This document shows, one piece after another, positions 23,107-36,440 of a DNA stretch of 64,000 nucleotides. Position 1 is the first letter of the stretch; each line of letters begins with the position of its first letter. Source of the stretch: Voacanga thouarsii (Eukaryota; Streptophyta; Magnoliopsida; Gentianales; Apocynaceae); the NCBI GenBank assembly GCA_026120185.1, contig JANUWF010002145.1, positions 558,001-622,000 on the forward strand, read 5' to 3'. Under the pieces are notes generated by a model. That model was not told the DNA's origin. It ran no database searches and saw nothing but the letters and a program-made list of their open reading frames with translations. Both the position numbers and the translations under genes were made by a program.

Positions 23107-24190
23107 ATGCAGCGAAGAAGCATTGTGGAAACACTAGAAATCAAATTAAAGGAAGTTCAGCTAACATTACAAGAAATATTACACCTAAAATAGGAACATA
23201 AACCTCAAATAATAATATAACGTAGCTATTACAAAAGGTTACAATGGTACTCCAACACTTAGCAGGAACTTCAATACTGGAGGAGTGGCACCCTGAAGAG
23301 GAAATGGATAGAGCCATAGAGCGATTTTTAAAATTTCATCTTCCTGAATTTTATGAAAAAGCAGAACCAGAACTAAAAGCTGAGTCATGTATAGAACAAA
23401 TGGAAGATATATTCACAACTTTAGATTATTCAAAATAGAGAAAGTTCCAGTTTGTGACATTTTAGACTTCAAGGACTCACTTGAAATTGGTGGTTGAGAA
23501 AGAAAGAAGTGCGAGAGTAGGAACCTAAGGACTTGACTTGGAATGAATTTTTGGAGGAATTTAGGAATGAATTTATACTTCACTGGGTCATTGAAAGAAA
23601 AGAAGAAGAATTTCAAAAATTCAGACAGGCAGAAAGCACTATTGGAAAGTATGCAACGGAATTTACCTAACTTTCAAAGTATTGCCTTTTATTGGTACAA
23701 AAAGATTCTGATTGAACCTGGTGATTTACAAAAAGATTATGACCCAAGTTGAGGCAAACATTGATTGCCATGGCCCTAACTGGATATAATGCTGTTGTAG
23801 AAATAACTCTCATTTGGAAGTAGAAGATTTATACCAGGCTAGACAAAATCGCAAAAGAGAAGCAGAATCTTGTCAACAAGTTAAGGAAAAATTTCTAAGA
23901 AAAAAAGGAAACAATCCTGGAAAAGGTGAATTTTAAATAGTGTGGTTATTGTTAGAAAAATAGTCATACTTATGAGAAGTGCAAAAGAGACTTAGGGCAT
24001 GTTACTGTTGCAGAAAAATGGGACATACTCTAGCTAACTACCTGTACAAGGAACATGAAAATGTACCTCTTACATAGAAAAGATTTAACTCGGGGTAGCA
24101 AAAAAGAAATGGAGGACCTATCAGAGCTCGAGAAGTCCCCATAAATAAGAAAAAATCAGATGCCTTGAAGGAACCAGACATTGATGTGTG
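23107..24190 (+). pseudogene. Gypsy gag remnant
   Basis: The first ATG of the interior is at 23107 (MQRRSIVETLEIKLKEVQL). The capsid block is clearest at 23320-23435 (RFLKFHLPEFYE, ESCIEQMEDIFTTLDYS), the form seen in plant Ty3/gypsy gag. It then shifts frame through about 23760, and cysteine/histidine words resembling zinc knuckles (GACYCCRKMGHTLAN) are at about 23990-24050. Pol is absent: the reading passes from the knuckle region straight to the 3' terminal block ISRTKFLKGGE at about 24215-24242. Several stops and shifts, so no product is expected. Confidence 0.82.
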
Positions 24191-24233
24191 ACAAGAATCA
24201 AGATATGTGTAAATTTCAAGGACGAAATTTCTT

Positions 24234-24247
24234 AAAGGAGGGGAGAT
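24234..24247 (+). other. Polypurine tract of the gag-only element
   Basis: aaaggaggggagat directly precedes the 3' LTR start TGTAACATC, the plus-strand priming site. Confidence 0.85.
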
Positions 24248-25615
24248 TGTAACATCTCTCCCTTAGGAACTTTGATTAGAGACTACTTGTTATTGAACAT
24301 GTATATCCATGAAGGCTTAGAACAAGAAATGACCAATTTAATTAAAAGAACATTTTGGTGGGGACGTAATTTTCAATGGCAAATTGAGAACAATTGAGAA
24401 GGAATATGAAAATTTCGAGAAACACCAAAATGCTCAATATAATGTGCAGATTTCATTAGTAGAATAAAAAATTTTACCAACTGAGATGAATACTGACGCT
24501 AATTACGGTTAATTTTTGGGGAAGTATGGTTAACCATGGTTAAATATGAAAAAGTAATGGATGATTATATGAATAATGTTTGGTGGACCAATTTTTAATT
24601 CATGGAAATATTTGATTAGGTTCGTGGAAGCTAAATGGACTCATTTGATTGGTTACATGAAAGGCTACGTGGGGATTATATAATTGGTTGCATGGTTGTT
24701 AAATAGTATTATTTGGTTGGTTATATGATTAGCTTTATGGTATTCATTGATTGGTTGCATGAAAATTTTGCATGACCAATAGGAATCTTACAAGTTCTTA
24801 AGGTTTCCAAAGGCTTCTACAAGTTTTCAAAAGGCTCCACTAGGTTCTACAAGATTCCCCACCTATCTAGTTGTACTTAGTCATTTAAGCACATGATAAA
24901 AATAAATTTAAGGAGGCTGGATACATACAGAAAGAGAGCTAGCCGAACAAAGAAGAAAAATAGCAAAAGAGATAAAGCAAGAAAAAAAAAGAAAAAGGGA
25001 GAAAAAAAAGAGAAAAATTCGAGGGAGAGAGAGCAGAAGTGTACTGTCAGCCAAAAGAGGAAAGGAAGAGGAAAAAGGAAGAGAAATAAATTTCAGCTTT
25101 GTTCACATCTTTGGAAAGGTAAGAGACCAACTTTTACAAGATAAAATATAGTATTGGAAGTTAGAAATCATTCGCATATAGATTTTATTTCAATAAGATT
25201 TTGAATATATTATATTATGTAAAGAAAAATTCTGATTTCATGGAGCAAGGGGACCGACTGATTTGATAATGTTTTTGGTATGATTTTCAGTTTATTTCAT
25301 GTACTTGGAAGTGATGCTAAGATGGAATTTTGGATCGATAAAGAATGGGAATGAAAAGGAAACTAAAGATATTAGTTTGGTAGCAAGAATAACTTATATG
25401 TATTGTTTGGAAACTTCAAGTAAAGTTTGAATGGAGGTGGCTGAAAATGAAGTATGGTTGACCTCAAACATGTCTTAGAATAGTTGAGAAAGATTTAGAA
25501 CAAGTTATGTGAGCCTTTGATAGCTAAAGAACCATGGATAACAAAGAATGATTAAAGCTGGAAAACAAATTGCGGGTTTGGTGAGCTTGGTTATTTAATT
25601 TGTTTGAAGGATGGG

Positions 25616-25833
25616 TGATGCATAAATTTTAGGTGCATAAAAATCATCAAATTTAAATCCATCCCTTAGTCAAGTTTTAATTAAAACATTAATCCTAAAA
25701 TATACATACGAGCAAGTATACTCATCACAAGCATAGTATAGGGAATTAATGAGTATCGATTCTTAAAGGAACAAGTACACACTAATCACTTTTCATTCAT
25801 TGTTTAACTGACTCAATAAAGAGATAAAATAAG

Positions 25834-25883
<50 letters not shown>

Positions 25884-27129
25884 ACTTAAAGATGTAGGAA
25901 TATGCAATTTAGACAATTATCCTAAAAAAAATGATAATGAACCAACAAACAATTCTGTTAACCAATTATCATCTTGACATCATGAATGAATATAAAGTAA
26001 AATTCAATCGTTTCACAAGTCATGAATCTACTTAGACAAATTCCACTTCGTTTATCAAATCCATAGAATCCTATATTTTAATTCATATTAATAGATTTGT
26101 CAATCAAGCTAATATAACCGAAACATGCATTAGGCTCAATTCCTTATAAGCATGAAATTAGCTAATAACTCTTTGCTCGAAGTGCAATCAAGTAATCTTT
26201 GATTACTTAGTCCTATAATCTTAACTTTGCTCAAGTCCATTAAGATTAGACAAATACGAAATTAATGTAATGAAACTACTAATATCGTTGTCCCAAGTCA
26301 AACAGAAGAACTCGCATTAACAACCAATGATAACAAGTAATCAAACACCAAAGATGATAAAGAATTGATCAAATAACCAAATTAACACAAAATCATGAAT
26401 CTAAAAATAATGTTAAATTATAATAAAAATATTGAATACATCATTGTTTAAGAAAAAGAAAATAAAGATAAAAGAAATCACTCATAGACAAGTTTCTTTA
26501 TTCACCCTTGAACAATCCTCCTTGATCGGGTGAATTCTTCCTTTAATGAGTGATTTGAATTTATGCTTTGGATCCACCTCTCTATATATCTTTTCTCTTT
26601 CTTTTATAGGCATCTTGGATGTTAAATTTGTTGCTTGAGGGATCTTAATCGAGTAGAAATTAGAAAATACTAAAATCTTTGAAAAAATCTCAAATTTGTG
26701 CATAGGATTTTCACCTTCCAGAAAGAGACTGGCACTGGGTCACTTCGACCCACCTGGCACTAGGTACAATCTATTTTTCCTCTGAATTTTGGCTCTGTTT
26801 TAACTGGCCAGACAGAATGGACCTAGCATTTGGTCCACTTTCCAGACTTGGCACTAGGTTTGTTCTGTTTTCTTCCTGAATGTTGCTTAGTTTTCCCTGC
26901 TTAACCAGAAGGGACCTGGCGCCTAGTCCCTTGGCTAGGCCTAGCGCCAGGTGCATTTTGAAATTGTTCACTTTTTGTTCGAATTTAACTCAAATTTGTA
27001 CAAATTTTTCAAAAACACTTTTTACAAGCAAAATGTCAAATAGAAATGAGTATGCTTAGTTATTATAACAAATGTATCGCAAACAACCTCAAATAATTAG
27101 GAAAATAATGGTGATTTTAGCCCCTATCA
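25616..27129 (-). mobile_element. Solo LTR of Athila-like type, nested in an LTR
   Basis: On the plus strand it runs TGATGCATAAATTTTAGG to TTTTAGCCCCTATCA, with perfect duplication atggg at 25611-25615 and 27130-27134. The empty site is seen in the sister LTR near 20840. In element orientation it begins TGATAGGGGCTAAAATCACC, nearly the same as the LTR at 28189. It includes a TA microsatellite (about 25838-25882), the conserved box ctcatagacaag (26481), a TATA region (about 26600) and a GC-word array (26720-26960). Confidence 0.88.
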
Positions 27130-28188
27130 ATGGGGATATGCTGGGTACAAGAACAAGTTAAATTCTATTTTTGGGACATTAAATAAGGTTTTAAAGGGTT
27201 TAAATGTGGTAGGCTATGTTGAAAAAAACATGGAAAAGAATTGAGAATGATTGAACATGAAAAATGGTTATTTTGGCCATGTGGGATTACTGTGAATTTT
27301 CAGCCAAAACTGAACAATATGGAATATACAAATGCTTTTATATTACCTGGAATTTGTATAGAAACATCTTAGGAGTAATTAGAAACTAATATGACCTTAT
27401 TCGGAGTTATATAGCAAAAGTTATGAACGAAATGCCAATGAGCGACAACACTATGAAAAGTGAGAGAAATGAAGGATACTTGGTGTTTTTGAATTTCTTA
27501 GTTTTGCACAAGTTCAATTTGAGAAATTGAGAAATGATTTATGAGAAGCCATCATCATTGTAGGTGATCCAAGATAAGGGAGATACCCAAACCTATTGTA
27601 GTATGGAAGTTGGCGTAAATCAATAAAGTGAGTTCTATGCTGTCCAAATCTTGTTCAAGCTTAGTGTTTTTTTTATATAATCAAATGATTTCCTAATATA
27701 GTAAGTGTTTTCCTGATATATCATGACCTAAATTTCCTACTTGAACTTGAGAACATTTTCAAGTACTTGATTTTCAGAATATCATGTATTTCATGTAGTT
27801 CCCTGATTCTTAAAACTCTCGAGTTGCTAAAGTTTTTTTTTTCCTGATATAGCAAAATATTTTCCTGATACGGACAAGTAGTTTTCTGATATATTCCAGT
27901 ACAAGTTTTCTGCTTGAATTTGAAAACATCATGAACATAATGAATCTTGAATCCTTGAGCATGTTTTCACTACTTGTTTAAAGCTACGTTTTCAAGGCAT
28001 TTCTGCATGCAATACATGACTACCATGACAAGTTATGGAAAATGAGTAATAAACCATTTTCTATTTCTTGAACTTTGATAGGTGTATCATATGAACGTTG
28101 AGCACTCAATAGGAGCTTTTCTCCTTATACTAGCTTGTGTTAGAAATAGACGGCCCCAAGTAACTTGGCTAATTCTGGGGTTCATCTT

Positions 28189-29638
28189 TGATAGGGGCTA
28201 AAATCACCATCATTTTACTAGTTATTTGAGGTTGTTTTGAGATACTTTTATTGTAATAACTAGGCATATTCCTTCCTATTTGACATTTTACTTGTAAAAT
28301 TTATTTTTGATGAATTTTTGTAGATTTGAGTAGATTTCAAGCAAAAAGTAAAAAATTCTAGATTGGACTTGACTCCAGGTCCAGTTAAGGCACCCGCGCC
28401 AAGTTTGTTATGGAAAAACAACAATTTCGAGCAAAACCGGATTGGACCTGGTGCCAAGTCCATTCTGATCAATGTTGGCAGGTTTTTCTTTTCAGAGCAG
28501 ATTTTGACGATTTCACTTTGATTCTTTTGGAAATTCTTTCAACCACAGAAAAGGACTCTTATACACACTTTTTTTTGCAATTAGAACTCCTATAAATATA
28601 AGCGAATAACATTGTACAAGAGAGTTTTCATAGCTTTCAATTATTTAATGTAATATATTTAGAAAAATCCTAGAGAAACACCAAGATTTAGGAGGATCAA
28701 GGAGAATTCTTGGAGAAGAAGAGGAGGTTGCTCAAGAAGGTTTCAAGGAGGAAGAAAGGATCTTGCTTGTCTATGAGTGATTTCTTTTTCTCTTCTTTGT
28801 AATTTATTGACAATTTGATGTTAATGTTTTAATTTTCTTTGGAGGATATTCTTTTGGATTCAAGATTTTGTATTGATTTTAGTTCTTTGATCAATTTTTT
28901 GCTACTGTTGGTATTTGATTGCTTGAGCATAATATCTTGTTAGATTGATTAGTTCAAAACGATGTTAGGAGAGAATGGCCGACTAGTTAATTTAATACTA
29001 ATTATTCTTAATTTATTTGAAAAAGAGGTTAAGGGTAAAGACTAAGTAATCAAAAATTAGTTGATGATTGCTAGAATATAGATTCATTGACTAATTTCAT
29101 GCTTAAATCACCTAGAATATAGGGATTTGTGTAAGGATTGATTTTAATGCATCTTTTGGATAAATTAGTTGAGACAGAATATGTTCACTAATTTAACTAA
29201 AAGATAGTGATTCCATGGATTGCAAATGGAGTGGGTCTAGTTTAATCTTTCATGATGCCAAGATAATAATGAATTAAGATAATTGCTAGTTAATCATTAT
29301 TTTATATTCAAGAATTTCTATTTATTTACATGTCTTTTCTCCTTATTCTCACTCATTGATTATCCTTGTGACTTTTCTTGTGTAACTTGATTTTCTCTAG
29401 TATATTAGATTAGTGTTTTATTTACTTCTATTCCTTTGTTTTATTGGCTAAACAATAAAGATTTGGGTAAAGTAAGGTGGAAGCCTAAGTTTTTTGTGGA
29501 TTCGATACTTGCTATTCCTTATACTATTTGATGGGTGTACTTGCTGGTATGTATAGTTGTGGCGGTTAGTATTTTATTAAAGCTTGATTGATTGTGTAAT
29601 TTGCTGGTAATATTTTTTACACTAAAAAATATACATCA
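28189..29638 (+). mobile_element. Second solo LTR of the same type, opposite orientation
   Basis: It runs TGATAGGGGCTAAAATCACC to AAAAAATATACATCA. It matches the reverse complement of 25616-27129 over U3 and at the termini. GC words ggacttgactccaggtcc and ggacctggtgccaagtcc at 28366-28470, TATA region tataaatata at about 28591, conserved box cttgtctatgagtg at about 28766. Comparison with the sister LTR near 21890 shows it is an insertion, but I see no clean 5-bp duplication. Confidence 0.83.
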
Positions 29639-30453
29639 GTGACATGACATTGGGACGAGTTTACTCTTGAATTCTTGAATTCCTATTATACTAACTACTA
29701 ATATTCTTGAATTCCTATTTCGCTAACCAGCTAACTCTTGTCATGAATCATGCATGTTTTACTTGCATATAATGAGAAGAATTCTTTGCATACCTCTTAT
29801 GCACGTTTTAAAATAGCTTGTTTTCATACAAGAATTCTTGAAATAGCATGTTTGCCTCATGAAACCTTACACACTATTTTCAAGAAATAGCACATGGATT
29901 TTATTTCTTGTTTTTCTAGAAAATCATCCGTGAATTTGTTCCCATATTTTCTCACTGAAATCTAGCCCTTATTACTATCTATATGTTTGCAACAAGTCTA
30001 AGTACATTATCTTGTCTACATTTTGGAAATTACTCTTCATGAGCTATTTTCAGTGACAAAACACTAGTACACACGGGACTCACTGTGCTTTGCGCTCACA
30101 CATGTGTTTTTTTTATCTCTTAAAATCTTAGAGGTTAGATTGCAGCAGTGGTTTGCTGGAGGAACTTGCTACTCCTTTGGGATATGTAAAGCTTTGGTTG
30201 GAGTATGTACATACAATAAACGTATTTCCTTTGGGAATTTATATGTAATAGAGGCAGCAATTTATGTACCCTTTTGTTTAATATAAAGACTCCCAGTTTC
30301 TATGAACTGAGTTCCTGTACATGTGGAGTCATAGAACATTTCCGCTGTGTTTAAGCTTGCATATCGTTGTCAAGATCCCTTGTCTAGGAGTTCAGATGGG
30401 CGACATCCCACAAAGGTAAGGCTTGCTACAATTCGAAAATGTGGGGTGTTACA

Positions 30454-31818
30454 TTTCTTCATCTAGATTCCTATTTAAAAAAGCTATTTTTACAACCAAT
30501 TGGTATAACTCTAAGTTAAAACGAGCTACTAAAAAAAATGATAATTCTAAATGAGTATTTCTTAGATACAAGGGAGAATGTCTCATTATAATCAATGCGT
30601 TCTCTTTTGAATGAATTGTTTTGCAACTAATCTAGCTTTATATCGATCAATATTATGTTTGGAGTCCCTTTTGGTCTTAAAGATCCATTTATGTTGAACA
30701 GGAACAAATTCCTTATGTAATTCAACCAGTTCCCAAACTTGATTAGTTTTCATAGATGCCATTTCACCTTTCATAGCATCCAACCATTTATTAGATTCAT
30801 CACAGATTATAGCTTTTGAAAACGTTTTTGTATCGTCACCGATATCAGGTTCTTCTAGTTCTTGTAATTACACTAAGTATTCATCTGAAATTGCAGTATT
30901 CTTTTCTCTTTAAGATCTACGTAAATTTTTCAGATGTTCAATGCTACTTTATGTTGACTGAATCATTGAATTGATTTGTAGGAATATAAATTTCTTCATG
31001 AAGTGATGAAAAATCTTGATTTTCACCTTTTTCAATATCTAAAATGGGTGAATATTGAGAATTTCTAGATTGCCCTAGTTTAGAAATTAATTCCACTTCT
31101 CTTGTTTTCTTAACTCCTACTAAAATATCCAATTTCCAAGAACTTAGCAATAGTTGTTTATATTATTCTTATATGATGATTAGGATAATAAAACTAATAA
31201 CCTTTAGATTTTTCTGGATAACCAATAAAAAAACAACTAATAGTTCTCGGATCCAATTTCTTTTCATGTGGATTATAAATTCTTACTACATCAGGACAAC
31301 CTCAAACATGCATATGATTTAAATTAGGTTTCCTACTAATCCATAATTCAAACAACGTTTTAGACAAAACCTTAGTAGGAATCTTGTTTAATATATACAT
31401 TGATTTCTTAAGATCTTCACTCCACAAAAATTTTGGAAAAGTTAAGTCACTAATCATGCTATGAGTTGTATCTAATAATGTACAATTATGCCTTTTAGCT
31501 ACATAATTCTACTAAGGCGTACCTGGCATTGTATATTAGGCAATAATTCTATTTTCGAAGAAATTTAGCAAATGACCCTAAATTATGATCTCTTTCATCG
31601 TATCTGCCATAATACTCATCACCTTTATCTGATCTCATAACATTAATTTTTTTTTTATCTAATTGATTTTCAAATTCTACTTTGAAAATTTTGAGCATAG
31701 TCAAGGCACCAGATTTTTCTTTAATTTGATAGATGTATCTATAATATGAGAAGTAATCAATAAAGGTGATACAGTATTTTTCTCCACTTATGCAGGAGGA
31801 AAATGGTCCACAAATATT
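30454..31818 (-). pseudogene. Copia-2 RT N-terminal part and integrase core remnant
   Basis: Near the break the reading gives a version of MDVKTAFLN (about 30465-30500). Further on come WELVELHKEFVPVQHKWIFK and YKARLVAK (30592-30783), the RT N-terminal signature. Beyond about 31200 the integrase core is readable, with GEKYCITFIDYFS and KIFKVEFENQLDKK at about 31640-31790, ending ICGPFSS at the 31818 break. The reading resumes at 36002 with GLFEIIHTN. Broken by stops. Confidence 0.82.
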
Positions 31819-33396
31819 TGTAACACCCTACAACCTAGGCCCAACAGGGCTGGGGATGTCGCCCCGTCCAAAGGATAATGGGTCTTTATAACTAGGTAAC
31901 ACAAACGAAAATAAAAACAATACTTTAAAATTGAACTTATTACAACCCAAAAATTCAAGAACAAATCCAAAATAAATTGATTACTATCATCTCTCAAAAC
32001 AACACATAAAATAAATAATATAAAGTCTTCAAAGCAGGCAACAATCTAGCTACTCATCTCCACAGCAGGATTGACCTGAAAACATGGCATAAAAGGGGAT
32101 GAGATAAAAATCTCAGTAAGCCCATGTGTGCTTTGAGTGTTTCAGGTAAAACAGTTTATGTATACAAGTTGTAAAAATTGTATAAAAGAAAGTGCTGGCA
32201 AGTAATAAATAAAGTTAAAAATAAAAAGTGGCGTTTTACTTTTCAAACCATACATATGTACAATAAATATAACCACTCAAATGGGTAGCTATGGGTTAAC
32301 ACACATTGGGCCCCTTGACCATATAACGGTCAGAATGCCACACTTTGCGCAGACTGACAAAAGGTAGGTGATCGGCCTACCGGGTGAGATACTCCTCATT
32401 CTCTACACCCAAACTTACTGGTTATCCACTTCAGAAACACACAGTCCACATGACTGAAACTTGCTAGCTCGGATTGGCATGACCTACTGGATTGACATCC
32501 TATCCAAGAAGGACTCACCCTTCAGAGGTGACCACCTATTGAGAGACTTACCCTAACCCTTCAAAAACTAGTCCTAATAGTCTATCCTTATTGAGTTCTT
32601 AAGGATGATTGTCCCATTTGGGAAAAACTGATAATACATTGCTTTATTTGAAAATAGCAATTAAGGGTTTCTAAAATTCTTGCCAAAGTTGGTTTTTAGA
32701 AAGAGTTTAGTATTTGTGCAAAACTGCTTGTTTGACTTTCAAATGATTTGTTTACCTGAAACAAGAAAGGAAACAGTCCTAAATTGCCTTGACAAAATGA
32801 GTGCCCATATACATCGCGTTTGGCTTGCCATAGAATTTTTTTGTCTTCAAATAAGTTTATGCAGAGGCTTACTTGATCTTTTGCTTGATCAAATTCAAAA
32901 GTCTTCCAAAGCTGACCTAACCCCGCCTGGGGTAAACACAAGTTATAAGGTTATACTCAAGCTATATTCGCTTACATAAATAATCCTAGTTCAACTTATT
33001 ATAGTCATGACCCTAATGTCCTAAGCTTTAAGGCTAGATGATGAAGGGTTTTATAAAATAAGACTAACTTGATAAGTTAAAATAACTAGGGGTTGTAAAA
33101 TAATTACTAATAAGTTATAGGTTCAAATAGTAAATCTTGAGTGTTGTTATTAATAAATAAACTAGGGTTTAATTGTTGAAGAATCCTAGGTTCTAGATGA
33201 TATTAATAAATGGTCATTCTTAATTAGGATTTTTAAAATAAATATTAAATTAGTACTAATCTCTTAATTGATACATAGTAAATAATTAATAATAAATAAA
33301 ATTTATCAAGTTTTGATTAATAGATAATAAATATAAATAGTATTTATGAATATATGGTCTACAAGGTCATTAATATTTTACTTATTTGTATAAAAG

Positions 33397-33445
<49 letters not shown>

Positions 33446-36001
33446 TATTTTTAATAAAAAATATCATTTATTTGACTAGTAAAATATCACTATTTCATTG
33501 AATATTGCAATTTCAAAACTTTCTAAGAATTTCGAAATCTTGGGAGAAAAACATAGTAATAATTTTAATTGGAGTAATAAAATTTGCTAATCAAAATAGC
33601 CTAGGGCCAACAAGGTCATGATCATAATTTTCCTATTACTAACAAGATTCATGAGCACATACTCCAACATCAATCAACAAACTATTCTATTCAAGAACAA
33701 AGGCTTAAATCCATACTTACTATCACATGATCAAACCCCTACTAAGCATAATTATACTCACGGCTTCAATGAAAATAAGAACATAATATCCTATTCACCA
33801 ATGGTGACATAACTTTCTAGCATGCTTAAACATTCATAATTTCTTAAGACATGATGAACATGCATCGATCCACAAGGAAATTCATAAAGCTTAACCATGA
33901 TCAATCATTCTCATGCTCCAATCTCAACCCCTTTATACATATGCATATATTCAATCCTGCATTCATATTCTATCCTCTCTATCAACAACGAAGAGACATG
34001 AATCCAGAATTCAAAAGAAAGGTTAAAGAGAAATACTTGGTTGATGATTATCTCGATGAAGATTTAAGAAGATTCACGCGCTTGAGAGACTTGAATCATT
34101 TAAGAGAGGAGAAAGAAAACAGCCATGGTTGTAGCAACCATTTCGACCGAGAGAGAGAGAGAGAGCATTAGTATGATATTTTAAAGATTGAAGGGAAGAA
34201 GATGAGCAAAAGTTGTTTGATTGTCAATTTTTGTTTTTGAGATTTGATGTTATAAAATCCAGAAATTGACTCTAGAGAGTATGCAGGCATGTTCTGGAGC
34301 TTTTGGAAGGGGTTAGAGGTGTTTAGAGTGGTCTTTGGCTTGAAGAAAGGTAGTGTGTGTTCTTGGTGAAAATGGAGAGGATTAGAGAGAAAATGCTGGA
34401 CGAATTTCTGAAGGGCCTGGCCGAATGATTGAGGGAGTTCTGGGATTTTGATTTTCAGATTAGAGAGGAGAGAAAAATCTGGTTGTTTGAAATTCAAATG
34501 GAGAAATTTAAGGAGTGTTTTAAGATAAAAGATATGGTAATGGTGTTTGATTGATGGAGGTTCCTTGGAGCTACAATGGCCGACTGGTTTGCTGTGTTTT
34601 GCTGAAATGAATGAGGGTTGAGAGAGCTATAAGGTTGGCCAAAATTCTAAGTTCAATGGTGGGGAGAATTTCTGGTTATGAAGCTTAATCCAAGGGTGTT
34701 ATCATGGAACAAATGCTAGAAATTTTGAAATTTAATTGAAAGTTTGACTGGTGTAATTGTAGGAGGAATTTGAGAAGTGGCTATGGAGTCTAGTCGTGTA
34801 AGGTCAGTGGAGGGGGTAATGGAGTTCAGTTCATGGCTGAACAAAGGTTAACTTACAGAGGTTTGAGGTGGTTTTTGGACAAGGCTTGAAGAGAGTAAGG
34901 CTGGAACTTTTCTGGTTGTGATTCGAATTGGTTTGCTGAAATTTGTTGTGCAGTTTTTTGCAATGTTCCATCCGGCTTACAAAGGGTTTTGAGAGGAGTT
35001 TGAGGGTCCTTTAAGGCTGGTTTCTAGCCTTCTAAATGGAGGAAAAGCAGAGGTAATTTACTGGTTTGAAAGTAGAAGAAACAACTTTGATTTTGGCCTG
35101 CTATGCATGGAAACTGTCCAGAATTTTTTTCTGGTTTGCACAGCTTTGTGCAGTCCGGTTTTTGGCAAAAGAATTTCAGTCTTCAAGCTGAATAAGTTGG
35201 CCATTTTTCTGGCAGCAATTGAGGAAGGAAGATGGCTAAGACTTTCAAAGGTTAGGCTGTTTAAGAATTTGGAAAAATTTCAGATTTCTTCCATAGAGAA
35301 GATGAACACTATGGAGTGGAGTTTGAAGGTTCAACCATAGAGATTAATTTCTCTTGGGAACCTTCCTTAACTCCTTCTATATTTTTAGTCCAATCTCCAA
35401 CCTCTTGGATATCATTTTCAAAATTTCCAAGGTCAAGAATCCTTGCTGAATTTTCTGGAATTAAATCCATAGATTTGGATGAATTTTGAACAAACTTAAT
35501 TGGTAAAGAGTTTATAGTAAGCTAGGGAATAAAAGGACATGAATCCCTCAAGAATTCTTTTTAGGACATAAGAATAGGATTAGGACATTTTCTTCATATC
35601 TCTCCTAGGACAACACTCCTATTTTTACTTATGGAATGCAAGAGACAAAAATCCAACCTTAAGTTTAAATAATCATGATAAAACTTAAATGATGGGATTT
35701 GAACTCATGACCTTGGAGATTAATTCTAAAGCTCTAACCACTAAACCACAACAACTCTCGGTCTTGTTTTCTCTCTCAGATATTCTTCCTATTTAATCCT
35801 GAAGCTATCTTTCTATTTTGACTTCAAGCAAAATTAATATTTTACCCTTTCCTACTCAATAAGCATAACTAAGTTTTTTAGCCTATAAATCAGAATTCTA
35901 AAGCACTTAAAATCATTGAAAAACATGTATATTCATGCAAAGTAATATGATATGTATCTCGACCCTTTTACTCTTGGGTTGGCTTTAGGTGTGGTTTCAC
36001 A
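31819..36001 (-). mobile_element. 4.2-kb solo LTR of family G inserted in the copia-2 integrase
   Basis: On the plus strand it runs TGTAACACCC to GGTTTCACA (in element orientation TGTGAAACC to GGGTGTTACA), with perfect duplication atatt (31814-31818, 36002-36006). It aligns with 40075-44405 from end to end. It contains a (CA)n run (about 33400-33437), a short (GA)n run (about 34149-34166) and a tRNA-like A/B box stretch (35691-35758). No gag or pol is present, so it is a solo LTR of unusual length. Open frames inside it show no conserved domain. Confidence 0.88.
35691..35758 (-). other. tRNA-like A/B box stretch in family-G LTR
   Basis: On the minus strand tggtttagtggttagagc is followed by gagttcaaatccc about 30 nt later, the spacing and sequence of Pol III A and B boxes. 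The same stretch is at 44094-44160 in the second copy. No acceptor stem pairs, so it is not a tRNA gene. Confidence 0.6.
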
Positions 36002-36440
36002 ATATTAGTATGAATTATCTCAAATAGTCCAGAACTTCTTGTGGCAATTTTATTTGCACTTTTAGTTTGCTTAACGTTAATGCAATCAATCATGTACCAA
36101 AATATGTAAAGTCAAGAGTTTGTAAGACTCCATCCTTTACAAGTCTTTTAAGTCAACTTTTTGAAATATGACCTAAATATTTGTTCTAAAAAATAGATGA
36201 AGTTTCATTATTGTGATTGCTTTTAGTGTTAACATTATCATTCACATGCAAGGTAAGAAGAAATTGAGTGAAAGAAGAATCAAGATGTAGTTTATACAAT
36301 CAATTGGATAAAAACCCACTTCCAATCATAGTATTTTTATTAGAAATAGAAGAAATTTATTTTCAAAATGAAAAACATAACTAGCCAAATCTGAACGAGT
36401 TAAAACAATCACATTTCTAGAAAATGAGGGTACATAAAAT
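36002..36440 (-). pseudogene. Copia-2 integrase N-terminal remnant
   Basis: The reading includes NHNNETSSIF, NKYLGHISKSRLKRL (several frames), KDGVLQTLDF, and GLFEIIHTN just before the break at 36002. This is the zinc-binding N-terminal part and first catalytic Asp region (HTDI in the family, here HTNI, Asp to Asn). It lies between protease (38465 on) and the integrase core (31818 down). Confidence 0.78.

Larger units (their letters stand above)
19486..30453 (+). mobile_element. Non-autonomous gag-only gypsy-type LTR retrotransposon with very long LTRs
   Basis: It has two direct LTRs of about 3.2 kb (19486-22683 and 24248-30453, the second enlarged by two insertions) around an interior of only about 1.56 kb. 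The termini are TGTAACATC and GGTGTTACA, with perfect duplication tttct (19481-19485, 30454-30458). The interior has a PBS for tRNA-iMet, a broken gag and a PPT, but no protease, RT or integrase. It would have needed enzymes from another gypsy element. Such elements with gag but no pol are known in plants (TR-GAG type). It sits inside the RT of copia-2. Confidence 0.9.
24248..30453 (+). repeat. 3' LTR of the gag-only gypsy element, split by two insertions
   Basis: It begins TGTAACATCTCTCCCTTAGG and ends GTGGGGTGTTACA. Colinearity with 19486-22683 is broken at 25616-27129 and 28189-29638 by two solo LTRs of another family. A purine-rich tract lies at about 24950-25090, matching the one in the 5' LTR. 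Confidence 0.9.
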
